Source of the DNA: an uncultured Duganella sp.
GTDB lineage: Bacteria > Pseudomonadota > Gammaproteobacteria > Burkholderiales > Burkholderiaceae
Direction: 5' to 3'
Length of the DNA stretch: 60,394 nucleotides
Assembly (NCBI GenBank): GCA_946482635.1
Contig: CAMLSG010000005.1
Span: forward strand, 1-60,394
Shown here piece after piece: positions 35,411 to 43,666 of this stretch (position 1 is its first letter; each line of letters starts with the position of its first letter). The notes beneath the pieces were generated by a model. It did not search any database and was not told where the DNA came from. It saw nothing but the letters and a program-made list of their open reading frames with translations. The translations under genes and the position numbers were made by a program.

Positions 35411-36346
35411 TCAACGAATGCCCCAGACAAACGGGTCGCTTGGGTCCAGCACCAGGGTCGAAGTCGCATTCACCCAGGCCTTGCCGCGAATGCTTGGCAG
35501 CACACGCTCGCCATCGCGGCGATAAGAAGCTTCGAACACGCTGCCGACAATGCTCTCCTGGCGCCATACTTCGCCTTCGGCCAGTTTGCCGTCGGCCGCC
35601 AGGCAGGCCAGCTTGGCGCTGGTACCGGTGCCGCAAGGCGAGCGGTCATAGGCATTGCCCGGGCAGAGGACGAAGTTCTGGCTGTCGCCCAGCCCGCTGC
35701 CGGAATCGGCAAACAGCTCGATGTGGTCGATCAGCGCGCCGCCGTCGCCGGTGATACCCTGCGCTTCCAGGGCATCCTTGATCGCAGTGGTGTATGCCGA
35801 CAACTCGCGCACATTGCCCAATTCCAGTTTCCGCCCGTGGCCGGACACCAGGAAGAACCAGTTGCCGCCCCAGGCGATATCGCCGCGCACCACGCCATAT
35901 CCCGGCACGTCGACCGGCACGCCGCTCGCCTTGCGCCACGAAGGCACGTTGTTGACGGTCACGCTGCCGTCTTCATGCAGTTGAGCTTCCACCACGCCCA
36001 CCGGCGTATCGATGCGATGCACGCCCGCGCTCAGGCGGCCCATGAAAGCCAGCGATGCCACCAGGCCGATCGTGCCATGGCCGCACATGCCCAGGTAGCC
36101 GACGTTGTTGAAAAAGATGACGCCTGCTGCACAATCCGCGGCATGCGGCTCGCACAGCAGCGCGCCTACCAGCACGTCCGAGCCGCGTGGCTCGCACACC
36201 ACGCCGGAACGGAAGCCGTCATGCTCGTTGCGGAAGCGCGCCAGGCGCTCATTGAGGGGACCGGTGCCCAGGTCAGGGCCGCCGTCTATCACCAGGCGGG
36301 TCGGTTCGCCGCCGGTGTGGGAATCGATAATGGCTATGGTTTTCAT
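35411..36346 (-). CDS. 4-hydroxyproline 2-epimerase (proline racemase family)
   Basis: 311 aa. Both catalytic cysteines are present: C88 in GMCGHGT and C238 in SPCGTGTS, which separates epimerases from the Thr-containing dehydratases. N-terminus [14 protein letters not shown] is typical. It converts trans-4-hydroxy-L-proline to cis-4-hydroxy-D-proline, the first step of the pathway encoded downstream. First gene of the operon. An ATG 9 bases upstream is an alternative start. Divergent from its probable regulator. Confidence 0.93.
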   Translation of the reverse strand: MKTIAIIDSHTGGEPTRLVIDGGPDLGTGPLNERLARFRNEHDGFRSGVVCEPRGSDVLVGALLCEPHAADCAAGVIFFNNVGYLGMCGHGTIGLVASLAFMGRLSAGVHRIDTPVGVVEAQLHEDGSVTVNNVPSWRKASGVPVDVPGYGVVRGDIAWGGNWFFLVSGHGRKLELGNVRELSAYTTAIKDALEAQGITGDGGALIDHIELFADSGSGLGDSQNFVLCPGNAYDRSPCGTGTSAKLACLAADGKLAEGEVWRQESIVGSVFEASYRRDGERVLPSIRGKAWVNATSTLVLDPSDPFVWGIR

Positions 36347-36456
36347 GCTTGCCATCTTATGCCTTCCCAGCGCCGCCGTCTTGCATCGCCCGGCCGCCGA
36401 AGATGACGAAATCCGCACAATCGTGTAAAAATGAACAAATTCACCGGGAGAGCAGC

Positions 36457-37212
36457 ATGTCAGTACATCTTCTTCATAGCACGGCGCGCAGCGACCTGGG
36501 CGCCAGGATCGGCGACGTGTTCTTCTCCGAGCCCCTGTTCGACGCCCTGCCGGACGTGGTGTTTTTCATCAAGGATCGCGCCGGGCGCTACGTCGTGGTG
36601 AACCAGACCCTGGCCCGTCGCTGCGGCATGAAGGACAAGGCCGGCCTGCTGGGCAAGACCGCCAACGAAGTGTTTGCCGCGCCCCTCGGCCAGCGCTTCC
36701 AGGCCCAGGACCAGTCGGTGCTGGACGAGGGCGTGCAGATCGAAGACCAGCTCGAACTGCACCTCTACCCCAACCGCGATCCGGGCTGGTGCCTGACGCA
36801 AAAGCGCCCCTTGCGCGATTCCCACGGCGCGATCGTCGGCCTGGCCGGCGTGTCGCGCGACCTGGCGATGGCCGACAACAAGAACCCGGCCTATCACAAG
36901 GTTGCCGATGCGGTCCGGCTCATCCACGACAAGTACGGCGAGCCCCTGACCTTGCCGCAACTGGCGCGCACCGCCCACATGTCGGTGGCGCAGATCGAGC
37001 GCTACTTCGAGCGCATCTTCCACCTGACGCCGCGCCAGATGATCATCAAGACCCGCCTGGAAGCCGCATCGCGCATGCTGGCCAGCGACTCCAGCGTGTC
37101 CGACATCGCCCAGGCCTGCGGCTACGCCGACCACAGCGCCTTCACCCGCCAGTTCCGCGCCACGGTGGGCGTGACACCCAGCGAATATCGCCTGCTGCTG
37201 CGCGAGGGCTAA
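36457..37212 (+). CDS. PAS-AraC transcriptional regulator of the hydroxyproline operon
   Basis: 251 aa. PAS domain at about 25-140 ([30 protein letters not shown]) and an AraC-type double HTH at about 150-248 ([40 protein letters not shown]). It is divergent from the epimerase gene across 110 bp, the usual place for a local activator. The PAS pocket may sense hydroxyproline or a product. Start at 36457, with GGGAG upstream. Confidence 0.87.
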   Translation: MSVHLLHSTARSDLGARIGDVFFSEPLFDALPDVVFFIKDRAGRYVVVNQTLARRCGMKDKAGLLGKTANEVFAAPLGQRFQAQDQSVLDEGVQIEDQLELHLYPNRDPGWCLTQKRPLRDSHGAIVGLAGVSRDLAMADNKNPAYHKVADAVRLIHDKYGEPLTLPQLARTAHMSVAQIERYFERIFHLTPRQMIIKTRLEAASRMLASDSSVSDIAQACGYADHSAFTRQFRATVGVTPSEYRLLLREG

Positions 37213-37247
37213 AATGCGCTGGTCACCAGATTAACAAGGAACAGCAA

Positions 37248-37868
37248 ATGGGATTATCGACTGCAGGACTAATTTTCAAGTCTACTTCTTCCATGCCGGA
37301 CGAAGCGGAAATGATACGCCGTGCCTTCGGCGACAGCTTCCGGCCTGTCCCGGCCTCCGATGTCCAGCGTGGCCTTGACATTCGCCTGCCCGGTAATGTT
37401 GCCGTGGAATCAATGAATGGCGCAATCGGCATTTATAGCAGCGAGGCGGCAGGACAGGTAATTTTCGAAGGAAAAGTATTCGAGCCATCATTTTTATCGG
37501 CGCTCGGGAATCCGGACATCATCCTCGTCTTCTGCCATTACGATTCCAGCGGCACGTTCGCTTATGGCGTCTTCGAAAATGGTGTCCGGACTCGCTTCCG
37601 GCTTCACACGGACGAAACAACGAACGACCAGGGAGTCCCAATGGATATTGAGCTCCCATGGTTGCAAGCAGAGCCGTTCGTCGAGGAAGACGACGAAGAT
37701 GGCGAACTCGTTTATCGCAATAAGGTGACCGGCGAAGTCAGCAACGAATACTACTTGACCGCGCGCTTGCTTAAGCTGGTGGTCACAGAACTGTTCGGGG
37801 TGTGCCCTTGGGACGAGTGGAATTACAAGACTAAGTTCAACTACTATCACAGCCCAATTGTCGGTTGA
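37248..37868 (+). CDS. Uncharacterised protein, C-terminus altered by transposon insertion
   Basis: 206 aa, no signal peptide or membrane helix, lower GC than its neighbours. It has an acidic loop (EEDDEDGE) and a Trp/Tyr-rich end; organisation loosely recalls DUF6928-type proteins but I do not recognise it firmly. The last three codons and the stop (from 37859) come from the left end of the inserted element. Removing the element and one CCAAT copy restores a frame ending S-P-M-P-D-C-G-T, with a stop at 39685-39687, so only the tail is changed. AAGGA lies 8 bases before the ATG. Confidence 0.75.
   Translation: MGLSTAGLIFKSTSSMPDEAEMIRRAFGDSFRPVPASDVQRGLDIRLPGNVAVESMNGAIGIYSSEAAGQVIFEGKVFEPSFLSALGNPDIILVFCHYDSSGTFAYGVFENGVRTRFRLHTDETTNDQGVPMDIELPWLQAEPFVEEDDEDGELVYRNKVTGEVSNEYYLTARLLKLVVTELFGVCPWDEWNYKTKFNYYHSPIVG
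37854..37858. repeat. Target site duplication, left copy (CCAAT)
   Basis: CCAAT immediately outside the left TGTCGG end, inside the 3' end of the 206-aa gene; identical to the five bases outside the right end. Confidence 0.88.
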
Positions 37869-37992
37869 CGCAGTATGTGAAAAGTCGGGTACTGATTGCT
37901 AAGGCTTTTTTCACTATGTCTGGCATACCGGTCAGCGTGAAGTGCCAGAGAAAGTGAAAAATCTCGGGGTATTTGCCCTAGATACTGAAAAA
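37859..37992 (+). repeat. Left transposon end with spaced transposase-binding-site repeats
   Basis: Inward-facing copies: TGACGCAGTATGTGAAAAG (37866-37884), TGCCAGAGAAAGTGAAAAA (37943-37961) and TGCCCTAGATACTGAAAAA (37974-37992). One outward-facing copy, TTTTTCACTATGTCTGGCA (37907-37925), forms a 19-bp imperfect palindrome with the second. Wide spacing is as in the left end of Tn7. Confidence 0.8.
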
Positions 37993-37999
37993 TTCCGAG

Positions 38000-38578
38000 T
38001 CAGTAGGAGTCAATAGGTTTGCTTTTGTCAAACAAGCGATGGAAGTATGCTTGGTAGATGCAAAAGATTGACAGCAGTAGGCCCGCTCCAGCCTCGGGGA
38101 CGGTAGGCAAAAAGGGACGAATGACGTCCATCGCGTGCCGTGGTCCAGACAAATGCCCTGCGTCGATCAGGAGATTGGTTTGAAGCAGAGATTGATCGTG
38201 GAGTTTGATGATCAGCGGCAATACAGACGGTGAATTGAAATCTGACCGAACCTCATGCGCAAATTTGTTACGAATGTTCTTGATGATCCTAAGTGTTGTG
38301 GCATCGTTCTCCGTGATGATGGAAGTCAGGAGTGCAAGTTGAATCCTTGCGCCGAATGATCCGCAGGGCGCTCTGCCGTCGCCGTTAATACCTAGGAATC
38401 CATGAATTTCCGGCTCAGGCCCCGACAGCCGTTTTGATAGAAGTTCAGCAAGCGCTGAGTCAAGAACTGCGGCGGCCACAACAGCGAGTTCTCGCCTTGG
38501 AAGACTGCGATACTCACTATAAATTTTATCCTGGCCAGGAAAAACGTCTTTCATCCACTGTTCTACTTTCCAGCCCAT
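38000..38578 (-). CDS. MltR-like protein (transposon cargo)
   Basis: 192 aa, all helical. The core RELAVVAAAVLDSALAELLS, then GSFGARIQLALLTSIITEND and IIKNIRNKFAHE, is the pattern of the MltR (mannitol operon repressor)-like family, which also appears as stand-alone genes in mobile DNA. No mannitol genes are nearby, so a role in mannitol control is unlikely. The family has no enzymatic assignment. GC content and codon use are lower than the chromosomal genes, supporting transfer with the element. It ends 8 bp inside the last left-end repeat. Confidence 0.78.
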   Translation of the reverse strand: MGWKVEQWMKDVFPGQDKIYSEYRSLPRRELAVVAAAVLDSALAELLSKRLSGPEPEIHGFLGINGDGRAPCGSFGARIQLALLTSIITENDATTLRIIKNIRNKFAHEVRSDFNSPSVLPLIIKLHDQSLLQTNLLIDAGHLSGPRHAMDVIRPFLPTVPEAGAGLLLSIFCIYQAYFHRLFDKSKPIDSY

Positions 38579-38801
38579 CGCATTCTCCGTTTTTTGCCCG
38601 CTTGTGGCCGAAGTCAGCCTTCAAGTTCGACCAGTGTAAGGCAACTATTACCCGTGAACAACAAGCGGTTTGCATCGCAGCAAGGCCAACGCCTCTACAT
38701 GCTCCAGCGGGTGCTGAAGGACAGATCAGACTTTTTTGAACGAGCTTTCGTTCCTCGCCCGTTCTAAGCTACGCTCATCAATCACCAAGATGGAGTTAGC
38801 G

Positions 38802-39542
38802 ATGAAAACAGTAGCAGAGGTAGTGTTCGCCAAATGGTTCGAGTCCCTGACGGATGAGGATCGTGCGCGTATGGAAGAGGTTGCGAGGCGCGCATGCGGC
38901 TTCATCATTAAAGTAAAAGAGGCCGTTGATGCGGCGGTGGATGCAGGTGTTCAGGCGACAACGCGGGCTATCAGGGACCACGAGCGGGCCGGTTTGCTTC
39001 GCTTGTACCGTCAACGGCATAGCTGGAAAACTGCGGATCTGCCGCGACTGAACACCTATCGTCTCAATAAGGCAGCGCACAGGCGTGTTGCCGCACTGAA
39101 GAAATCATCTCGTCTTGGACGTGGCTCCACTCTGGCGTATCAGTCGCTGTTCCAACAACTTGCGGAGGCGGGCCAGTATTTCGCTGCCTTGCACGATCCG
39201 AACACGCCAGGGCACCAACGCGTGAGGATGCTCAAATGCCACAAGAGTTGGTGGCCGCAGTTTATCGAAATGACCTATCGTGGCGAATATGAACGGCTCA
39301 AGAGGCTCGGCGGAACGGCGCCGCACGAAGAAGCCGAGCGGGCCGTGGCCAAAGCATTTTACATCTCGCCGTCGAGCGTTAGGAGGAACTGTGTCCTGGT
39401 CCGGAAAGATCATACTTCGGTCGATTTAGTATCCGACTCCATGACCGTTGCTGAGTTTGAAATGTGGAAGCAGTCCGGCCAGCTACCTGATGTACGGCGG
39501 GATTCATCTTCCGGCATCGAAGAGCCCCGGCATGCGCCGTGA
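38802..39542 (+). CDS. Unrecognised cargo protein of the mini-transposon
   Basis: 246 aa, soluble, basic. The N-terminal 60 residues are helical (WFESLTDEDRARMEEVARRA); the middle is Arg/Lys/Trp-rich (RLYRQRHSWKTADLPRLNTY). Near 190-215, AERAVAKAFYISPSSVRRNC could be a helix-turn-helix. I see no transposase, nuclease or kinase signature. The ATG at 38802 follows GGAG by 8 bases; an ATG at 38790 is in frame. Divergent from the MltR-like gene across a 223-bp spacer. Cargo status suggests a defence, addiction or regulatory function, but none is shown. Confidence 0.7.
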   Translation: MKTVAEVVFAKWFESLTDEDRARMEEVARRACGFIIKVKEAVDAAVDAGVQATTRAIRDHERAGLLRLYRQRHSWKTADLPRLNTYRLNKAAHRRVAALKKSSRLGRGSTLAYQSLFQQLAEAGQYFAALHDPNTPGHQRVRMLKCHKSWWPQFIEMTYRGEYERLKRLGGTAPHEEAERAVAKAFYISPSSVRRNCVLVRKDHTSVDLVSDSMTVAEFEMWKQSGQLPDVRRDSSSGIEEPRHAP

Positions 39543-39594
39543 ATTGCATGACGCCTCCGAAGAAGTCCCCTGACTGTCGCTGCATCCCTCGGCT

Positions 39595-39663
39595 TTCTTC
39601 ACTTTCTGCGTCAGCAGCTTTTCACTAACTTGGCAGGTTTTTCACCTTTTGTGTCACCCGACA
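39595..39663 (-). repeat. Right transposon end with packed transposase-binding-site repeats
   Basis: Reading inward from 39663: TGACACAAAAGGTGAAAAA (39656-39638), TGCCAAGTTAGTGAAAA (39635-39619), TGACGCAGAAAGTGAAGAA (39613-39595). Starts are 21 and 22 bp apart, like the contiguous TnsB sites in the Tn7 right end. Confidence 0.8.
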
Positions 39664-39668
39664 CCAAT
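39664..39668. repeat. Target site duplication, right copy (CCAAT)
   Basis: CCAAT directly outside the right CCGACA end, matching the left copy. Confidence 0.88.
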
Positions 39669-39699
39669 GCCAGATTGCGGAACCTGATTCGCCCTGCCA

Positions 39700-39724
39700 C
39701 ATCAATTTAATTTATGAATTGATG
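39700..39724. promoter_or_regulatory. Inverted repeat upstream of the glucarate operon promoter
   Basis: Perfect 8-bp arms CATCAATT and AATTGATG around TAATTTATG. It is centred about 28 bp upstream of the -35 hexamer, a position typical of an activator site (LysR type has a similar T-N-A dyad) for the porin-gudP-gudD operon. Confidence 0.5.
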
Positions 39725-39739
39725 CATACACTCTTTGGT

Positions 39740-39768
39740 TTGATGCGGTATTGATCCCCACCTATGAT
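39740..39768 (+). promoter_or_regulatory. Promoter of the porin-gudP-gudD operon
   Basis: -35 TTGATG (39740-39745), 17-bp spacer, -10 TATGAT (39763-39768), 36 bp before the porin start. It lies about 77 bp outside the transposon's right end, so the insertion left it intact. Confidence 0.6.
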
Positions 39769-39804
39769 CAACACCATAACGACATCAAAACCACGGAGAC
39801 AGTA

Positions 39805-40881
39805 ATGAAGAAAACCGCAGCCATTATCCTGGCGGTTAGCAGTACGGCAGCCTGCGCCCAGTCCTCGGTCAATATGTATGGCATCGTCGATGCCGCCATC
39901 GTTGGCGAAAACGGTGGCAGCAACGGCAGGCTGAATAAGATCACCAGCGGCGCGGCCTCAGCCTCGCGCATCGGATTCCGCGGCACGGAAGACCTGGGCA
40001 ACGGCCTCTCGGCATTTTTCACGCTCGAAGCCGGCGCCAGGATCGATACCGGCGAAATCGACGCCAGCGGGACCATCTTCAACCGCCAGGCCTTGCTCGG
40101 GTTGAAGAGCAAGGACTTCGGCGCAGTCGCACTCGGGCGCCAGTACACGCCCTACCACACCACCCTGGTAAATATCATCGATCCGTTCAACACGGGCACT
40201 GCCGCCACATCGAAAAACCTCTTTCCCGACTTCGGCAGCAATATCCGAACCAGCAATACGATCACCTATGCCTCGCCGCGCGTGCATGGGGTGGATGCCG
40301 AACTGGCGTACAGCTTCGGCGAACAGTCGGTGTCCTCGGCGGGACGGCAGTTCGGCGGCGCCATCGGCTATAGCGACGGTCCGCTGGCCGTGCGCCTGGC
40401 GTACAACAGCAAGAACTCCGACGTCGCCGCCACCGGTACGACTGCAGGCGTCAGCCGCAGCCTGGGGCGCAATACCCTGCTGGGAGCAAACTACAACTTC
40501 GGCTGGATCAAACTCCATGCCGGCTACGGTGTCGACAAGGGCTACAACAGCGCACCACTGGGCAATTCCAACAATCCTTACGGCGGCGTAAAGCCTGTCG
40601 CTTCCACCGACGGCCGCGAACTGCTGCTCGGCTTCAGCGCGCCCGCCGGGCCGGGAACCATCCTTTTCTCGGCCATGCACAAGGACGACCGCACCGGCAA
40701 CAACCAGGACGCCAACGCCTGGGGCATCGGCTACCTGTATGGCCTGTCGAAGCGCACCAACCTGTATGCCGCCTACGGCCATATCGATAACAAGAACGGG
40801 GCGGGCTACACAGTGGCCAACAATACCGAGGCCGGCACCGGCAACACCGGCTACAACCTCGGTATCCGCCACACGTTCTGA
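39805..40881 (+). CDS. Burkholderiales-type general porin
   Basis: 358 aa. Signal peptide KKTAAIILAVSSTAACAQ, then the Gram-negative porin start SSVNMYGIVDAAIV, GSRIGFRGTEDLG-like motif (SRIGFRGTEDLGNGLSAFF), LGLKSKDFGAVALGRQYTP, and the closing NLGIRHTF with terminal Phe. Forms trimeric 16-strand barrels in the outer membrane. As first gene before gudP and gudD it probably admits glucarate or related sugar acids. GGAG is present 9 bases before the ATG. Confidence 0.93.
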   Translation: MKKTAAIILAVSSTAACAQSSVNMYGIVDAAIVGENGGSNGRLNKITSGAASASRIGFRGTEDLGNGLSAFFTLEAGARIDTGEIDASGTIFNRQALLGLKSKDFGAVALGRQYTPYHTTLVNIIDPFNTGTAATSKNLFPDFGSNIRTSNTITYASPRVHGVDAELAYSFGEQSVSSAGRQFGGAIGYSDGPLAVRLAYNSKNSDVAATGTTAGVSRSLGRNTLLGANYNFGWIKLHAGYGVDKGYNSAPLGNSNNPYGGVKPVASTDGRELLLGFSAPAGPGTILFSAMHKDDRTGNNQDANAWGIGYLYGLSKRTNLYAAYGHIDNKNGAGYTVANNTEAGTGNTGYNLGIRHTF

Positions 40882-40919
40882 ACCCTATGCGACTATATCA
40901 ACGACACCAGGAGACACCC

Positions 40920-42278
40920 GTGGCACAAGTACAAACCGTCAAAGCGGCCAGCGCCGCCAACGTCCAGACGCGCACGCGCTGGATGATCCTCGCCATGCTG
41001 TTCGCGATCACGACCATCAACTACGCCGACCGCGCAACGATCTCGATTGCCGGGCCGGAAATCAAGAAGGAGCTCGGGCTGTCGGCAGTCCAGATGGGCT
41101 TTATCTTCTCGGCCTTCGCCTGGTCGTACGTGGTTGCGCAATTGCCCGGAGGCTGGCTGCTGGACCGCTTCGGGTCGAAAATCACCTATTTCTTCAGCAT
41201 TTTCCTGTGGTCGACCTTCACGCTGTTCACCGGCGCTGCCGGCTTCTTTGCAGGCGGTGCAGCGGTCGCCGTCCTGTTCACGCTGCGCATGCTGGTCGGC
41301 GCTGCGGAAGCGCCCTCCTTCCCCGGCAACAGCCGCATCGCGTCCGCCTGGTTCCCGACGCATGAACGGGGCCTGGCGGCAGCCGTCTTCAACTCGGCGC
41401 AGTATTTCGCAACCGTGCTGTTCGCGCCGATCATGGGCTGGCTGGTGCACACCTACGGCTGGCACAGCGTGTTTTACGTGATGGGTGCACTGGGCATCGT
41501 GATGGCATTCGTCTGGCTGAAAGCCATCCACGGGCCGAAAGAACATCCCGGCATCAACGCCGAAGAACTGCACTATATCCAGGAAGGCGGCGCGCTGGTC
41601 GACCTGGAAAGCGGAAGCCGCATCAAGCAGGCGGCCCAGGTGAATACCCTGGCCTGCATCAAGGAACTGCTGTCGAACCGCATGCTGCTGGGCGTTTACA
41701 TCGGCCAGTACTGCATCACCACCCTCACCTATTTCTTCCTCACCTGGTTCCCTGTCTACCTGGTGCAGGAGCGCCATATGACCATCCTGAAGGCCGGCTT
41801 TGTCGCGTCGCTGCCCGCCATCGCCGGTTTCCTGGGCGGGATCTTCGGCGGCTGGCTGTCGGACCGCCTGGCCAAAGCCGGCTATTCGCTGTCGGTGTCG
41901 CGCAAGGTGCCGATCGTGTTCGGCATGCTGATGTCGATGAGCATGATCGCCTGTAACTACATCGAGGCCGACACCCTGGTGGTCGCCGTGATGTCGCTGG
42001 CCTTCTTCGGCAAAGGCGTCGGCGCCTTGGGCTGGGCCGTCGTATCGGACACCTCGCCCAAGGAAGCCGGCGGCCTGAGCGGCGCACTGTTCAACACTTT
42101 CGGCAACACCGCCGGCATTACCACGCCCATCGTGATCGGCTACATCGTCGAAGCCACCGGTTCGTTTGCCGGCGCCCTGGTCTTCGTCGGCGCCAATGCG
42201 GCGCTGGCCATCGCCTGCTACCTGTTCGTTGTCGGCGATATCAAGCGCGTCAAGCTGGTGTCGTCGCTGAATCAATAA
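40920..42278 (+). CDS. gudP: MFS sugar-acid transporter (glucarate/galactarate type)
   Basis: 452 aa, 12 membrane helices. The anion:cation symporter signature is clear: [60 protein letters not shown]. The GTG at 40920 is preceded by AGGAG at 6 bases, better than the upstream in-frame ATG. The glucarate dehydratase gene follows after 35 bp, so glucarate is the likely substrate. Confidence 0.87.
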   Translation: MAQVQTVKAASAANVQTRTRWMILAMLFAITTINYADRATISIAGPEIKKELGLSAVQMGFIFSAFAWSYVVAQLPGGWLLDRFGSKITYFFSIFLWSTFTLFTGAAGFFAGGAAVAVLFTLRMLVGAAEAPSFPGNSRIASAWFPTHERGLAAAVFNSAQYFATVLFAPIMGWLVHTYGWHSVFYVMGALGIVMAFVWLKAIHGPKEHPGINAEELHYIQEGGALVDLESGSRIKQAAQVNTLACIKELLSNRMLLGVYIGQYCITTLTYFFLTWFPVYLVQERHMTILKAGFVASLPAIAGFLGGIFGGWLSDRLAKAGYSLSVSRKVPIVFGMLMSMSMIACNYIEADTLVVAVMSLAFFGKGVGALGWAVVSDTSPKEAGGLSGALFNTFGNTAGITTPIVIGYIVEATGSFAGALVFVGANAALAIACYLFVVGDIKRVKLVSSLNQ

Positions 42279-42313
42279 ACCATCCGTTCCACCCAAACCG
42301 TTTCGAAAAAATC

Positions 42314-43654
42314 ATGAACAATACCGTTACCAATGCTCCTACCGTCACCGGCCTGCGCGTCGTGCCCGTCGCCGGCCAGGACAGCATGCTGCTGAACCTT
42401 AGCGGCGCCCACGGCCCCTGGTTTACCCGCAACATCGTGATCCTGACCGACAGCGCCGGCAACACCGGCCTGGGCGAAGTGCCGGGCGGCGAAAAGATCC
42501 GGCAGACGATCGAGGATGCGCGCCCGCTCATCGTCGGCAAGACACTGGGCGAATACAACAACGTCCTCAACTCGATGCGCGTTGCCTTTGCCGACCGCGA
42601 TAGCGGCGGCCGCGGCAACCAGACCTTCGACCTGCGCACCACCATCCATGCCGTGACCGCCGTCGAATCGGCCCTGCTCGACTTGCTCGGCCAGTTCCTC
42701 AACGTGCCGGTCGCGGCCCTGCTGGGCGAAGGCATCCAGCGCCAGGCGGTCGAGATGCTGGGCTACCTGTTCTACGTCGGCGACCGCAACAAGACAAACC
42801 TGCACTACCGCAGCGAACCGGATGCCGGCGACGCCTGGTTCCGCCTGCGTAATGAGGAAGCCCTGACGCCGCAAGCCGTGGTCCGCCTGTGCGAAGCCGC
42901 GCGCGAGCGTTACGGCTTCAACGACTTCAAGCTGAAAGGCGGCGTGCTGTCGGCCGACGAAGAGATGGAAGCCATTATCGCCATGCACGAACGCTTCCCC
43001 GACGCGCGCATCACGCTCGACCCGAACGGCGCCTGGTCGCTCAAGGAGGCGGTACGCGTTTGCCGCGACAAGCACGGCATCCTGGCTTACGCCGAAGATC
43101 CTTGCGGCGCCGAGAACGGCTTCTCGGGCCGTGAAGTGATGGCGGAATTCCGCCGCGCCACCGGCCTGCCGACGGCCACCAACATGATCGCCACCGACTT
43201 CCGCCAGATGGCCCATTCCCTGCAGCTGCAGTCGGTCGACATCCCGCTGGCCGACCCGCATTTCTGGACCATGCAGGGCTCGGTGCGCGTGGCCCAGTTG
43301 TGCCAGATGTTCGACCTGACCTGGGGTTCGCATTCGAACAACCATTTCGACATTTCGCTGGCGATGTTCACTCACGTCGGTGCTGCGGCGCCGGGCAAGG
43401 TGACCGCCATCGATACCCACTGGATCTGGCAGGACGGCCAGCGCATCACGAAAGAACCGCTGAAAATCCAGGGCGGCATGGTGCACCTGCCGTCGAAACC
43501 GGGCCTGGGCATCGAACTGGACGAAGTGGAACTGGAAAAGGCGCACCAGGCTTACAAGAACATGGGCCTTGGCGCGCGCGACGATGCAGCGGCCATGCAG
43601 TTCCTGGTGCCTGGCTGGAAGTTCGACAACAAGCGCCCCTGCCTGGTGCGCTAA
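42314..43654 (+). CDS. gudD: Glucarate dehydratase (enolase superfamily)
   Basis: 446 aa, standard GudD length. Features: [11 protein letters not shown] and [18 protein letters not shown], the KxK acid/base motif NDFKLKGGV, metal ligands in LDPNGAW and [10 protein letters not shown], and the His/Asp catalytic region [15 protein letters not shown]. It dehydrates D-glucarate (and L-idarate) to 5-keto-4-deoxyglucarate. The next pathway enzymes are not adjacent. Convergent with the LysR gene. Confidence 0.95.
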   Translation: MNNTVTNAPTVTGLRVVPVAGQDSMLLNLSGAHGPWFTRNIVILTDSAGNTGLGEVPGGEKIRQTIEDARPLIVGKTLGEYNNVLNSMRVAFADRDSGGRGNQTFDLRTTIHAVTAVESALLDLLGQFLNVPVAALLGEGIQRQAVEMLGYLFYVGDRNKTNLHYRSEPDAGDAWFRLRNEEALTPQAVVRLCEAARERYGFNDFKLKGGVLSADEEMEAIIAMHERFPDARITLDPNGAWSLKEAVRVCRDKHGILAYAEDPCGAENGFSGREVMAEFRRATGLPTATNMIATDFRQMAHSLQLQSVDIPLADPHFWTMQGSVRVAQLCQMFDLTWGSHSNNHFDISLAMFTHVGAAAPGKVTAIDTHWIWQDGQRITKEPLKIQGGMVHLPSKPGLGIELDEVELEKAHQAYKNMGLGARDDAAAMQFLVPGWKFDNKRPCLVR

Positions 43655-43666
43655 CCCCGCGGCACC

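Larger units (their letters stand above)
37859..39663. mobile_element. Non-autonomous Tn7-like (TnsB-type) transposon, 1805 bp
   Basis: The ends are TGTCGG...CCGACA. The first 26 bp of the two ends match at about 20 positions. The element is flanked by the same five bases, CCAAT, at 37854-37858 and 39664-39668: a perfect target duplication. Both ends carry several degenerate copies of a 19-bp motif (consensus about TGnCnCAnAnAGTGAAAAA), spread out on the left and at 21-22-bp steps on the right. TGT/ACA termini, 5-bp duplication and multiple transposase sites are the known hallmarks of Tn7/Tn5053-type transposons. No transposase gene is inside, only two cargo genes, so movement would need a helper in trans. 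Confidence 0.88.

Noticed and set aside
32520..35525. A 1001-codon forward open frame across the hydroxyproline genes
   Set aside because: Opposes four recognisable enzymes whose motifs and overlaps are intact; its translation is low-complexity Arg/Ala/Gln typical of antisense frames.
37907..37961. The 19-bp imperfect palindrome read as a transcription terminator between converging genes
   Set aside because: The T-run precedes and the A-run follows the stem, the reverse of a terminator, and its arms are copies of the transposon end repeat.
38434..38739. A 101-codon forward frame overlapping the MltR-like gene start
   Set aside because: Lies antisense to a better gene and in a divergent promoter region; no ribosome site or known domain.
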